From positions 1-64,000 of the forward strand of contig CALXIO010000009.1 of the NCBI GenBank assembly GCA_944388385.1: a stretch of 64,000 bases of DNA, read 5' to 3'. The stretch comes from an uncultured Ruminiclostridium sp. Its GTDB lineage: Bacteria; Bacillota; Clostridia; Oscillospirales; Ruminococcaceae. Position numbers and translations under genes: made by a program. The notes under the pieces are model-generated. The model was not told the DNA's origin and searched no databases. It saw only the letters and a program-made list of their open reading frames with translations. Shown here one piece after another: positions 14,934-23,455 of this stretch (the stretch's first letter is position 1; every line of letters begins with the position of its first letter).

Positions 14934-15842
14934 TTATTCGCTGAACAATACTTCAACATAGTCTTCCGGTACGAAGTTCTGAAGATCGTCTATCTTCTCA
15001 CCTACACCCACAAGCTTTACAGGAATATCAAGCTCCTGCTTTATAGGTATTATTATACCACCTTTCGCCGTTCCGTCAAGCTTTGTCAGTACAATTCCGG
15101 TAATATCCGCCGCTTCCTTAAAGAGTCTTGCCTGATTTACCGCATTTTGTCCCGTGGTGGCATCCAGCACAAGAAGTACCTCAATACTGCTGTCCGGCAG
15201 CTTGTTATTTACTATTCTTGCTATCTTTTTAAGCTCGTCCATAAGGTTTTTCTTATTGTGAAGTCTGCCGGCGGTATCGCAGATTATTACATCCGCATTT
15301 CTTGCAACTCCTGCATTTATGGCATCAAATACCACCGCCGCCGGGTCTGAGCCCTCGGCGTGCTTTACTATATCCACCCCTGCACGCTGTGTCCATACCT
15401 CAAGCTGATCAATAGCCGCCGCACGGAAGGTATCTGCCGCCGCTACTATGACCTTCTTGCCCTCGTTTTTAAGATTATATGCTAACTTTCCTATGGTGGT
15501 GGTCTTTCCTGCGCCGTTTACACCTATAACCATGATAACAGAGGGTTTAGTATCAATATTAAGGGTATTGTCACCGCTTAAAATTTCCGCTATGATATTT
15601 TTAAGCATTCCCTTAACCTCAGCAGGGTCGGTAGCGCCGGTGCGCTTTACCTCTTTTCTTAATTCCTCGCATATCTTTTCGCTGGTGACAGCCCCTATAT
15701 CGGATAATATAAGGGTTTCCTCCAGCTCCTCAAAAAAGTCCTCGTCGATTTTGGTAAAGCTGTGGATAACTGCCCCGATTTTTTCTGCAAGGGCATCCTT
15801 TGTGTTTTTAAGTCCGTTTTTTAATTTCTCAAAAAAGCCCAT
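14934..15842 (-). CDS. ftsY: Signal recognition particle receptor FtsY
   Basis: 302 residues, the short Gram-positive form without the acidic A domain. The four-helix N domain (1-85) is followed by the GTPase G domain with GVNGAGKTTTIGKLA, DTFRAAAIDQLEVW, CDTAGR and TKLDGTAKGG. Directs SRP-bound ribosomes to the membrane. 14 bases after smc in the conserved rnc-smc-ftsY order. Confidence 0.96.
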   Translation of the reverse strand: MGFFEKLKNGLKNTKDALAEKIGAVIHSFTKIDEDFFEELEETLILSDIGAVTSEKICEELRKEVKRTGATDPAEVKGMLKNIIAEILSGDNTLNIDTKPSVIMVIGVNGAGKTTTIGKLAYNLKNEGKKVIVAAADTFRAAAIDQLEVWTQRAGVDIVKHAEGSDPAAVVFDAINAGVARNADVIICDTAGRLHNKKNLMDELKKIARIVNNKLPDSSIEVLLVLDATTGQNAVNQARLFKEAADITGIVLTKLDGTAKGGIIIPIKQELDIPVKLVGVGEKIDDLQNFVPEDYVEVLFSE

Positions 15843-15856
15843 ATTTATCCCTTTCT

Positions 15857-18800
15857 TCAGTCAAGCTCTATATCAAGGTCATCTGTTATTTCCTGTCTTA
15901 AAAGACTGGAAACACCCTTTTCCTGCATAAATACACCGTAAAGCACATCGCACATTTCGATGGTGCCTCGTCTGTGGGTAATTACCATAAGCTGTGTATT
16001 TCTTGAAAAACGCTTTAAGTAGGTGGCATATTTCTGTACATTTACATCATCAAGCGCCGCATCCACCTCATCAAGCATACAGAAGGGTGTGGGTCTGTGA
16101 AGAAGTATGGCAAGATATATAGTAAGCGCTACCATTGACTTTTCGCCGCCGGATAAGAGGGAAAGATTTTTTATTACCTTTCCCGGGGGCGCCGCATATA
16201 TCTCCACCTCAGAGGATAATACATCCTCCGGGTCGGAAAGATGAAGCCTTGCCTCACCGCCGCCGAATATCTCTGAAAACAGCACTCCGAAATGCTCATT
16301 TATGGCATTGAAGCTTTCGGTAAATCTTTGCTTTATGTCTGCTGTAAGGTCATTTATCAGCTTTTCAAGCTCCCTTTTGGAGGTTTCAACGTCACTTAGC
16401 TGAGTGGATAACTCACCGTAACGGCTGTTTACCTCCTCTAACTCCTCTATTGAGCTGTAATTTACATTACCAAGGGCGGCTATCTTACGCTTGATTTCGG
16501 AAAGCTCGGATTTTGCTTCGATTATATCCTCCACCGGCTGTGCCTTTTGCTTTGCCTCGGATCTTGTTATTTCATATTTATCCCAAAGGCCGGAAACTAT
16601 CTTATCCACCTGCTCTGTGGCGAAATTTTTTCTTTCCTCCTGCCTTGCAAGATCACTCGAATACTTTTCCTTTGAGGTGGTAAGCTCCAGCACAGAAGCA
16701 TTGTTCTGTGTCATTTTCTGCTCTATGGCATCAGTTTCGGAAATGTTTGCCTCTATGAGCTTTTTATTCTCACCTAAGGCTATGTTAAGCTCCTCCTGTG
16801 CCTTGTTCTGGCTTTCTATTTCAGCCTTATAGCCCTCTATCAGTTTGTTTTGCTCCTCTATCTGCTGTTCCTGAAGGGCTGTACCGCTGTCAATTTCTCC
16901 AAGGGAATTATTAAGCTCTGTTATTCTTTCCTTTAAATGCTCTATATCCTTATCAAGGTTTAAATTATCAAAGTTAAGCTCAGCAATCTTATCGGCAAGC
17001 TCTTTTCTTGAATCCTCTGCATTATCAAGGCTTTCTCTGTGCTTGCTTAATTTCTCCTCGTTTGCGCTTATGGTATTATTAAGCTCCTCCAGTTCACGGG
17101 CCAACTGCTCTACCCTGTCATTATCCGCCTTTTCACCGGCTTCTATGCTGTCGCATAAATCCTCAGCATCATCTCTTTGCTGTCTTAACTGGGTAAGCAA
17201 TTCCTTAATGCCCTTTACTGTGGCATCAAGCTGTGCTATAACTAGCTTTGCATTGGCGACGGTTTCGGAAAAGCCCTCCATTTCAATGGACATCTTTGTA
17301 ACCTCGGCAGATAAGGGGGCAATAGCCTCATTTTTCTCCTTTATCTTGTCGGAAAGCTTTTTATTCTCATCGGAAATGGACTGTAATTCCTGCTTACGGG
17401 TGATTATACCTGCATCATTTTTTACACTACCGCCGGTAAATGATCCCCCCGCATTTATTACCTGTCCGTCAAGGGTAACTATTCTGAATTTATAGCCGTA
17501 TTTCTTAGCTATAACAGAGGCTGAATCTATATCATCCACCACAGCTGTTCTGCCAAGGACTGAATTTATAATTCCGTCAAAACGGCTGTCGTTGGTTACA
17601 AGCTCGCTTGCAATTCCCTCAAAGCCCTCTTCATCAGAAAGACCCTCTACGCTTAAAGTTCTTCCGGTAACGCTTGTAAGGGGTAAAAAGGTGGCACGAC
17701 CTAAGTTGCCCTCCTTTAAGTATCTCATACTGCGCTTTGCCGCTTCTTCGTTTTGGGTAACTATATTCTGTACCGCCGCACCAAGGGCAATTTCAATAGC
17801 AACTGCGTATCTTTTTTCAACGGAAATAATATCCGCTACAGTACCAAGTATTCCCCCAAGGCGACCCTGCTTTGAGGCGGCCATGATATTTTTTACGCTG
17901 GCGGCATAGCCTGCCATACTGTCAACTATACCCTGTAATACATCAAGTCGCTGTTTGCCCTGCTGATACTTAGCGTTAAGGCTGTCTATTTCTGCTTTGG
18001 CATTTTTAAGCCTTTCCTCCTTGCCGGAAAACAGCTTTGTATAGCCTGCCAGCTTGTTTTCAGCCTCCTGCTTGCTGTCCTGTGCCTCTTTCAGCTTTCC
18101 CTCGGCCTCAGACAGTAAGGACTTTTGCTCGGTGATTTTCTTACTGCTTTCCTCAGCCTGCTTTTTAGCCGCTTCAAGTCTTGAGGTGTTATCAAGCAGC
18201 TTTCCCTCTGCCTGCTGTTTTTCCAAGGTAAGTCTTGTCTGCTTTAAAAACAGATCGGTCTGCTCCTTATTAAGGGCGGCATTAGCATCGCTAAGCTCCT
18301 TATTATCCTTGTCAAAATCCGCAAGCTGTTGCTGAAGGCGGGATATTTCCGACTTATTGCTTTCTATCTTTGCAGTTTTGGTTTCTATCTCGGAATTTGC
18401 GTTAGCTATATCGGAAAGAATATTATCCTTGCCGCTTTTACGGGTATCTATTTCCCCTTTAAGTCTTTCTATTTCGCTGTTTGCATGGCTGATATTGTTA
18501 TTTAATACCGCCACCGCGGACTTTATGTCAGACTGCCTTTCCTTTGTGGCCTCGTCCCCTGCCTGTAACTGTTCAAGGGCGGCCTTAAGGGTGAGCTTTT
18601 TATTGTTAAGCTCCTCGTTTGCGTTGTTCAGCTTTTCTATATCCCTGTCAAGGTTTTCACATTCGCCCTTGCTTAAAAGGATTTTATCCTCAGTTTCGGA
18701 AATTGTCTTATCAAGCTGTGACAATTCATAAACGCTTACTGTTATATCCAGCTCTTCCTGTCTTTGAAGCAATACCTTTGCCTTTTTAGCCTTTTCGGAC

Positions 18801-19423
18801 TGCTTTTCAAGAACAGGTATTCTGTCCTCTAATTCCTTTGCTATATCTCTTATGCGAAGAAGATTATCCTCGGTTTTTGAAAGGCGGTTTTCTGCATCCT
18901 TTTTCTGGGCTAAGAACTTAGAAACACCTGCCGCTTCTTCAAATACCTCTCTTCTTTTAGCACCGCCGGATTCCACTATTTCAGACACCTTGCCCTGACC
19001 GATAACAGAATATCCGTCTCTGCCAAGACCTGTGCCCATGAACATTTCGTTTATATTTTTAAGAAGCGCCTTGTTTCCGTTTATGCGGTATTCACTTTCA
19101 CCGCTGCGGTACAGCTTACGGGAAATAACTACCTCATCCCCGTAGCCCCTTAACGTTCCGTCGGAATTGTCTATTGTAAGGGTGACTTTGGCAAAACCCA
19201 TGGACTTTCTGCGCATTGTACCATGGAAAATAACATCCTCCATTTTATCTCCACGCAGACTTTTAGCACCCTGCTCACCCATTACCCAGCGCAGGGCATC
19301 ACTTATATTACTTTTGCCGTTGCCGTTGCTTCCTACAACGGCGGTCATCTTTGTATCAAAATTAAGTATTGTCTTATCGGGGAATGACTTAAAGCCATAT
19401 ATCTCCATTGACTTAAAAAACAT
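15857..19423 (-). CDS. smc: Chromosome segregation SMC protein
   Basis: 1188 residues, full length. Walker A GSNGNGKSN (31-39), long coiled coils about 170-495 and 680-1020, hinge domain about 500-670 ending in GGSFTGGS, ABC signature LSLLSGGEKS and Walker B PFCMLDEVDAALDD near the C terminus. Forms the condensin core with ScpA/ScpB, which are not in this window. Starts at the stop codon of the radical SAM gene. Confidence 0.97.
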   Translation of the reverse strand: MFFKSMEIYGFKSFPDKTILNFDTKMTAVVGSNGNGKSNISDALRWVMGEQGAKSLRGDKMEDVIFHGTMRRKSMGFAKVTLTIDNSDGTLRGYGDEVVISRKLYRSGESEYRINGNKALLKNINEMFMGTGLGRDGYSVIGQGKVSEIVESGGAKRREVFEEAAGVSKFLAQKKDAENRLSKTEDNLLRIRDIAKELEDRIPVLEKQSEKAKKAKVLLQRQEELDITVSVYELSQLDKTISETEDKILLSKGECENLDRDIEKLNNANEELNNKKLTLKAALEQLQAGDEATKERQSDIKSAVAVLNNNISHANSEIERLKGEIDTRKSGKDNILSDIANANSEIETKTAKIESNKSEISRLQQQLADFDKDNKELSDANAALNKEQTDLFLKQTRLTLEKQQAEGKLLDNTSRLEAAKKQAEESSKKITEQKSLLSEAEGKLKEAQDSKQEAENKLAGYTKLFSGKEERLKNAKAEIDSLNAKYQQGKQRLDVLQGIVDSMAGYAASVKNIMAASKQGRLGGILGTVADIISVEKRYAVAIEIALGAAVQNIVTQNEEAAKRSMRYLKEGNLGRATFLPLTSVTGRTLSVEGLSDEEGFEGIASELVTNDSRFDGIINSVLGRTAVVDDIDSASVIAKKYGYKFRIVTLDGQVINAGGSFTGGSVKNDAGIITRKQELQSISDENKKLSDKIKEKNEAIAPLSAEVTKMSIEMEGFSETVANAKLVIAQLDATVKGIKELLTQLRQQRDDAEDLCDSIEAGEKADNDRVEQLARELEELNNTISANEEKLSKHRESLDNAEDSRKELADKIAELNFDNLNLDKDIEHLKERITELNNSLGEIDSGTALQEQQIEEQNKLIEGYKAEIESQNKAQEELNIALGENKKLIEANISETDAIEQKMTQNNASVLELTTSKEKYSSDLARQEERKNFATEQVDKIVSGLWDKYEITRSEAKQKAQPVEDIIEAKSELSEIKRKIAALGNVNYSSIEELEEVNSRYGELSTQLSDVETSKRELEKLINDLTADIKQRFTESFNAINEHFGVLFSEIFGGGEARLHLSDPEDVLSSEVEIYAAPPGKVIKNLSLLSGGEKSMVALTIYLAILLHRPTPFCMLDEVDAALDDVNVQKYATYLKRFSRNTQLMVITHRRGTIEMCDVLYGVFMQEKGVSSLLRQEITDDLDIELD

Positions 19424-20415
19424 CAGTTCAACCTCTTTGCACGAAATAATGTGCCCTTTTCTTCCTTTATTTTAAAGGTCACACCCATTTTTAAAAGAAA
19501 TTCCCGGTTACAGCCCTTTTGTCCTATGAGCTTGCTTATATTTCTTTTATCGGTGTAAAATTCATACTTTCCCTTTTCTTTTACCTGGCTTAAAATAAGC
19601 TCAAGCATTCTTCTGCTTCCCACTATCTCACAGAATGCCGGGTGATATACTCCTCCGGTCATATTCTTTTCCACATCCTCACTTGCGTGAAGTCCCAGTC
19701 TTATTACCCTGATACCGGCATTTTCAAACATATCTGTAAGCCTTGCACAAAGTGTTACCGTGGTGTCAAAATCAAAGCTTTCATATATATCCTGCTGTCT
19801 TAATAAATCAAGCTCGGTATCCTTTAAAATTACCGTGGGGTATATTCTTACCGTGTCACAGGAAAGCTCTATGAATTTCTCTGCGGTAGCTATGCAGTAT
19901 TCCGGTTTGTCCATATACAGTCCCGTCATCATCTGAAGCCCTAACTCAAAGCCATACTCCTTTATAAGCAGGGAGGCATTTACAACATCCCTTGCGGTAT
20001 GGCCTCTTTTGTTTGCGGCAAGGACAGTATCATTCATGCTCTGTGCCCCAAGCTCAATAGCGCTCATGCCGTAATGCCTTAGTATATCCAATACTTCCCT
20101 GTCAATGGCATCCGGCCTTGTGGAACAGCGTATGCCGGAAAAAACCTCCGGGTAGTCAGTGATATATTTATTTGCCACCTCTAAAAGAGAGCACATATAA
20201 TCTCTTTCAATGGCGGTAAAACTGCCTCCGAAAAAGGCTATCTGGGCTATGGTGTCTATACTTTTAAGATGCTCCCATTGGGCTGACAAAAGGCTGTCAA
20301 GCTCCTTTGGGGTAATAGCGGTGCTGTGTCCGCTTATGGTGCGCTGATTACAAAAGCTGCACATATTGGGACAGCCCCTATGGGGGATAAATACCGAAAT
20401 ATTAGTCTGTTTCAT
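19423..20415 (-). CDS. Elp3-like radical SAM protein
   Basis: 330 residues. The [4Fe-4S] cluster motif is Cys15-X3-Cys19-X2-Cys22 (HRGCPNMCSFCNQ), followed by FFGGSFT and the partial TIM barrel with GAQSMNDTVL. It resembles the radical SAM half of Elp3, without the acetyltransferase domain. A gene of this kind between rnc and smc is common in Clostridia; its substrate is unknown. Overlaps rnc by 14 bases. Confidence 0.85.
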   Translation of the reverse strand: MKQTNISVFIPHRGCPNMCSFCNQRTISGHSTAITPKELDSLLSAQWEHLKSIDTIAQIAFFGGSFTAIERDYMCSLLEVANKYITDYPEVFSGIRCSTRPDAIDREVLDILRHYGMSAIELGAQSMNDTVLAANKRGHTARDVVNASLLIKEYGFELGLQMMTGLYMDKPEYCIATAEKFIELSCDTVRIYPTVILKDTELDLLRQQDIYESFDFDTTVTLCARLTDMFENAGIRVIRLGLHASEDVEKNMTGGVYHPAFCEIVGSRRMLELILSQVKEKGKYEFYTDKRNISKLIGQKGCNREFLLKMGVTFKIKEEKGTLFRAKRLN

Positions 20416-21082
20416 AGCCCATAAGCTCTATAGCTTCCTTAGCCGCATTCTGCTCGGCTTCCTTTTTGCTCTTGCCCTTACCTGTGCCTATTACCTGTCC
20501 GTTTAAAAGTACATTGGCGGTAAATATCTTATTATGCGCCTGCCCCTGCTCATCGGATATAACATAGCTTACCTTTTCCTCGGGGTTTTGCTGAATTATT
20601 TCCTGTAATACGGTTTTATAATCTCCCAGCAGGAATTTTCCCTCACGGAGCTTTTCTAATGGGGGTATAAAGGGAAGAATAAAGCTTCTTGCAGATTCAA
20701 TTCCGCCGTCAAGATAAATAGCGGCTATAAGTGCCTCAAAGGCATCTGCAAGGATGGAGTGACGATCTCTGCCCCCTGTCATCTCCTCCCCCTTTCCCAG
20801 AAAAATATACTTTCCTAAATCTATTTTTCTTGCAAAGGGATAAAGAGCATTTTCACATACCACACCGGCACGGATCTTTGTAAGCTGACCCTCCGGCAGA
20901 TTTGTGAGATTTTCAAAAAGATAGTCGGATACCACTATACCAAGGACGCTGTCGCCTAAAAATTCAAGTCGCTCGTTGCTTCTTATATGCTTGCCGTTGG
21001 TGTAGGAGGAATGGGTAAGCGCCTCCTGTAAAAGCTTAGGGTCCTTAAAGGTGTAGCCTATTTTGCTTTCAAGCTCTGTCAT
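20402..21082 (-). CDS. rnc: Ribonuclease III
   Basis: 226 residues. Catalytic domain signature NERLEFLGDSVLG (36-48) with the metal-binding Glu/Asp, second acidic patch in ADAFEALIAAIYLDGG, and a C-terminal dsRNA-binding domain (about 155-222, with KGKSKKEAEQNAAKEA). Cuts double-stranded RNA, including rRNA precursors. acpP, often found between plsX and rnc, is absent here. A hairpin lies in the plsX-rnc gap. Confidence 0.96.
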   Translation of the reverse strand: MTELESKIGYTFKDPKLLQEALTHSSYTNGKHIRSNERLEFLGDSVLGIVVSDYLFENLTNLPEGQLTKIRAGVVCENALYPFARKIDLGKYIFLGKGEEMTGGRDRHSILADAFEALIAAIYLDGGIESARSFILPFIPPLEKLREGKFLLGDYKTVLQEIIQQNPEEKVSYVISDEQGQAHNKIFTANVLLNGQVIGTGKGKSKKEAEQNAAKEAIELMGYETD

Positions 21083-21107
21083 AATAACTCCTTTTAAATC
21101 ACAATAT

Positions 21108-21137
21108 GCCCTCCCGTAAAAACGGGAGAGCCTTTTT
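21108..21137. other. Hairpin between plsX and rnc
   Basis: Stem CTCCCGT (21111-21117) and ACGGGAG (21122-21128) with further outer pairs. The T-run is on the plus strand, so on the coding (minus) strand this is a plain stem-loop in the rnc leader, not a terminator. It could stop antisense transcription, protect the plsX 3' end, or be cut by RNase III. Confidence 0.6.
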
Positions 21138-21138
21138 C

Positions 21139-22134
21139 TTATTCACTTGCCTTTGCAAGCTCACTTTCAATGGCGGATATAACATCCTTTTCGCAAAATT
21201 CCTTTGCCTGACGAATAGCATTCTTGAATGCTAAAGCATCACTGCTTCCGTGAGCCTTAATTACGGGATGTGCCGTACCTAAAAGGGGTGAGCCGCCGGT
21301 TTCACGGTAGTCCATCTGCTTTGTAAGCTCCTTTATACCCTTCTTTGTAAAGAGTGCGCCTAACTTTGTTATGGTACTCTTAAAGAAAAGTCGCTTTAAG
21401 GCGGTCTTCATAAACTTGCCCATGCCCTCTACTGTCTTTAGGTACACATTTCCGGTAAAGCCGTCTGTTACAATAACATCAACAGCACCTAATGCCGCAT
21501 CTCTTGCCTCCACATTGCCCACAAAGTTAAGTCCGCTTTCCTTTAACAGCTTATGGGTTTCAAGCTCTAACTCTCTGCCCTTTTCTTCCTCTGCGCCTAC
21601 ATTCAAAAGTCCTACCTTGGGATTTTTAACTCCCATGATCTTATTCATATAAACGCTTCCCATAACAGCAAACTGCTTTAACATATCCGGACGGCAATCC
21701 ACATTTGCGCCGCCGTCAAGCAAAATGTACATATTATCAGGACCGGGCATAATGGGAGTAAGGGAGGGTCTTTTTACGCCCTTTATTCTCTTTACTATAA
21801 GTGTGCCGCCCATTACAAGAGCCGCTGTACTGCCTGCGCTTACCATGGCATCCGCTTCACCGTTTGCCACCATATCCATGGCAACACCCATGGAACTGCC
21901 TCTTTTTTCCTTAAGGATTTCCTTGGGGTTATCCTCTATTTCAATAACACCCTGTGCCGCTTTAAATTCAATTCCGGTTTTGGGGAGCTGAAGTCTTTTA
22001 AAGCATTCCTCCAGCTTTGCTGTGTCGCCTGTAAGCACCACATCAACGCCATACTCTGCTACTGCCTGTACCGCACCCTTTACAACCTCATCAGGGGCAT
22101 TATCGCCGCCGAAGGCATCTACTGCAATTCTCAT
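21139..22134 (-). CDS. plsX: Phosphate acyltransferase PlsX
   Basis: 331 residues; converts acyl-ACP to acyl-phosphate for PlsY. Family segments: MRIAVDAFGGDNAPDEVVKG, GSSMGVAMDMV, SAGSTAALVMGG, and ETGGSPLLG near 287. Start overlaps the trmFO stop by 4 bases. In many Firmicutes the order is plsX-acpP-rnc; here acpP is missing. Confidence 0.96.
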   Translation of the reverse strand: MRIAVDAFGGDNAPDEVVKGAVQAVAEYGVDVVLTGDTAKLEECFKRLQLPKTGIEFKAAQGVIEIEDNPKEILKEKRGSSMGVAMDMVANGEADAMVSAGSTAALVMGGTLIVKRIKGVKRPSLTPIMPGPDNMYILLDGGANVDCRPDMLKQFAVMGSVYMNKIMGVKNPKVGLLNVGAEEEKGRELELETHKLLKESGLNFVGNVEARDAALGAVDVIVTDGFTGNVYLKTVEGMGKFMKTALKRLFFKSTITKLGALFTKKGIKELTKQMDYRETGGSPLLGTAHPVIKAHGSSDALAFKNAIRQAKEFCEKDVISAIESELAKASE

Positions 22135-23447
22135 AACTGTCCTTTCTGAAGCTGACTGTCAAGAGCCTGTCTTAAATCCGCAAGGCCTCTTTCGGAAATG
22201 ATTTTATACCTCAGCTTCTTATCCTTTATTCTTTCGGGTAATGGTGGTAAAATACCCATATTTGAGCCCATAGGCTGAAAATTCTCATTGGGTGTTGCTA
22301 TATATGCGGATAAAGCCCCTATCATGGAGGTTTCGGGTAATATAAGCGGAGCAAGTCCCCTTATTTCCCGTGCAAGATTTATTCCTGCAATAATGCCTGA
22401 GGCGGCACTTTCCACATAGCCCTCAACTCCTGTTATCTGTCCTGCAAAATATACTCCCTTGCTGTCTTTCAGCTTAAAGGAGCTTAAAAGCAGCTTGGGG
22501 GAATTAAGGAAGGTGTTTCTGTGCATTACACCATAGCGCATAAATTCCGCATTGGCAAGTCCCGGTATAAGGGAAAATACCCTTTTTTGCTCCGGAAATT
22601 TAAGATTGGTCTGAAAGCCCACTATATTATAAAGCGTGCCCTCGTTGTTTTCCTTTCTTAGCTGTACCGCCGCATAAGGCCGTCTGCCTGTTCTCGGGTC
22701 TGTCAGTCCCACAGGCTTCATACAGCCGTAACGAACACTTTCTATACCCCTTTTTGCAAGCACCTCCACCGGCATACAGCCCTCATACACCGTCAGATCC
22801 TCAAAGGTCTTAAGGGGTACTGTTTCGGCATTTACAAGCTCATTATAAAACAGCTCGTACTCCTCTTTATTCATGGGGCAATTTATATAGTCCGCTTCCC
22901 CCTTGTCATATCTTGTGGCAAAAAAGGCAACCGACATATCAATGCTTTCTGCGGTGATTATGGGAGCTGCCGCATCATAAAAGCTAAGGCTTTTGCCAAA
23001 GCGTTCCTGTATTGCCGCGGCAAGGTTGTCTGAGGTTAAAGGTCCTGTTGCTATAACCGTATTTTCATCGGGTATAGCGGTTATCTCCTTTTCCTCTATT
23101 GTGATATTGGGGTGATTTTTAAGCTTCTCGGTAATATAGAGAGAAAACTCATCTCTGTTTACCGCCAATGCCCCCCCTGCCGCTACCCTTGTTTTTTCCG
23201 CCGCTTCCATTGTAATGGAATTCATATACCGCATTTCTTCCTTCAGCATACCGCAGGCGCTGGCGGTGTCGGCGGATTTAAGGGAATTACTGCATACAAG
23301 CTCTGCAAATAAGGGGGATTTATGAGCCGGGGAATATTTCACCGGCTTCATCTCATAAAGAGTGACCTTAAAGCCACGGTTTGCAAGTTGCCATGCCGCT
23401 TCACTTCCGGCAAGACCTGCACCGATGACTCTTACTTCCTTATCCAT
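22131..23447 (-). CDS. trmFO: tRNA (uracil-54-C5)-methyltransferase TrmFO
   Basis: 438 residues. The FAD-binding N terminus is VRVIGAGLAGSEAAWQLANRG, followed by the family-specific HKSPLFAELVCSNSLKS. Uses methylenetetrahydrofolate and FADH2 to make ribothymidine 54 in tRNA. Further conserved blocks: CMPVEVLAKRG, MKPVGLTDPRTG, and GQITGVEGYVESAASG. 9 bases after topA, the usual Firmicutes neighbour. Confidence 0.97.
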   Translation of the reverse strand: MDKEVRVIGAGLAGSEAAWQLANRGFKVTLYEMKPVKYSPAHKSPLFAELVCSNSLKSADTASACGMLKEEMRYMNSITMEAAEKTRVAAGGALAVNRDEFSLYITEKLKNHPNITIEEKEITAIPDENTVIATGPLTSDNLAAAIQERFGKSLSFYDAAAPIITAESIDMSVAFFATRYDKGEADYINCPMNKEEYELFYNELVNAETVPLKTFEDLTVYEGCMPVEVLAKRGIESVRYGCMKPVGLTDPRTGRRPYAAVQLRKENNEGTLYNIVGFQTNLKFPEQKRVFSLIPGLANAEFMRYGVMHRNTFLNSPKLLLSSFKLKDSKGVYFAGQITGVEGYVESAASGIIAGINLAREIRGLAPLILPETSMIGALSAYIATPNENFQPMGSNMGILPPLPERIKDKKLRYKIISERGLADLRQALDSQLQKGQL

Positions 23448-23455
23448 ACCGTACC

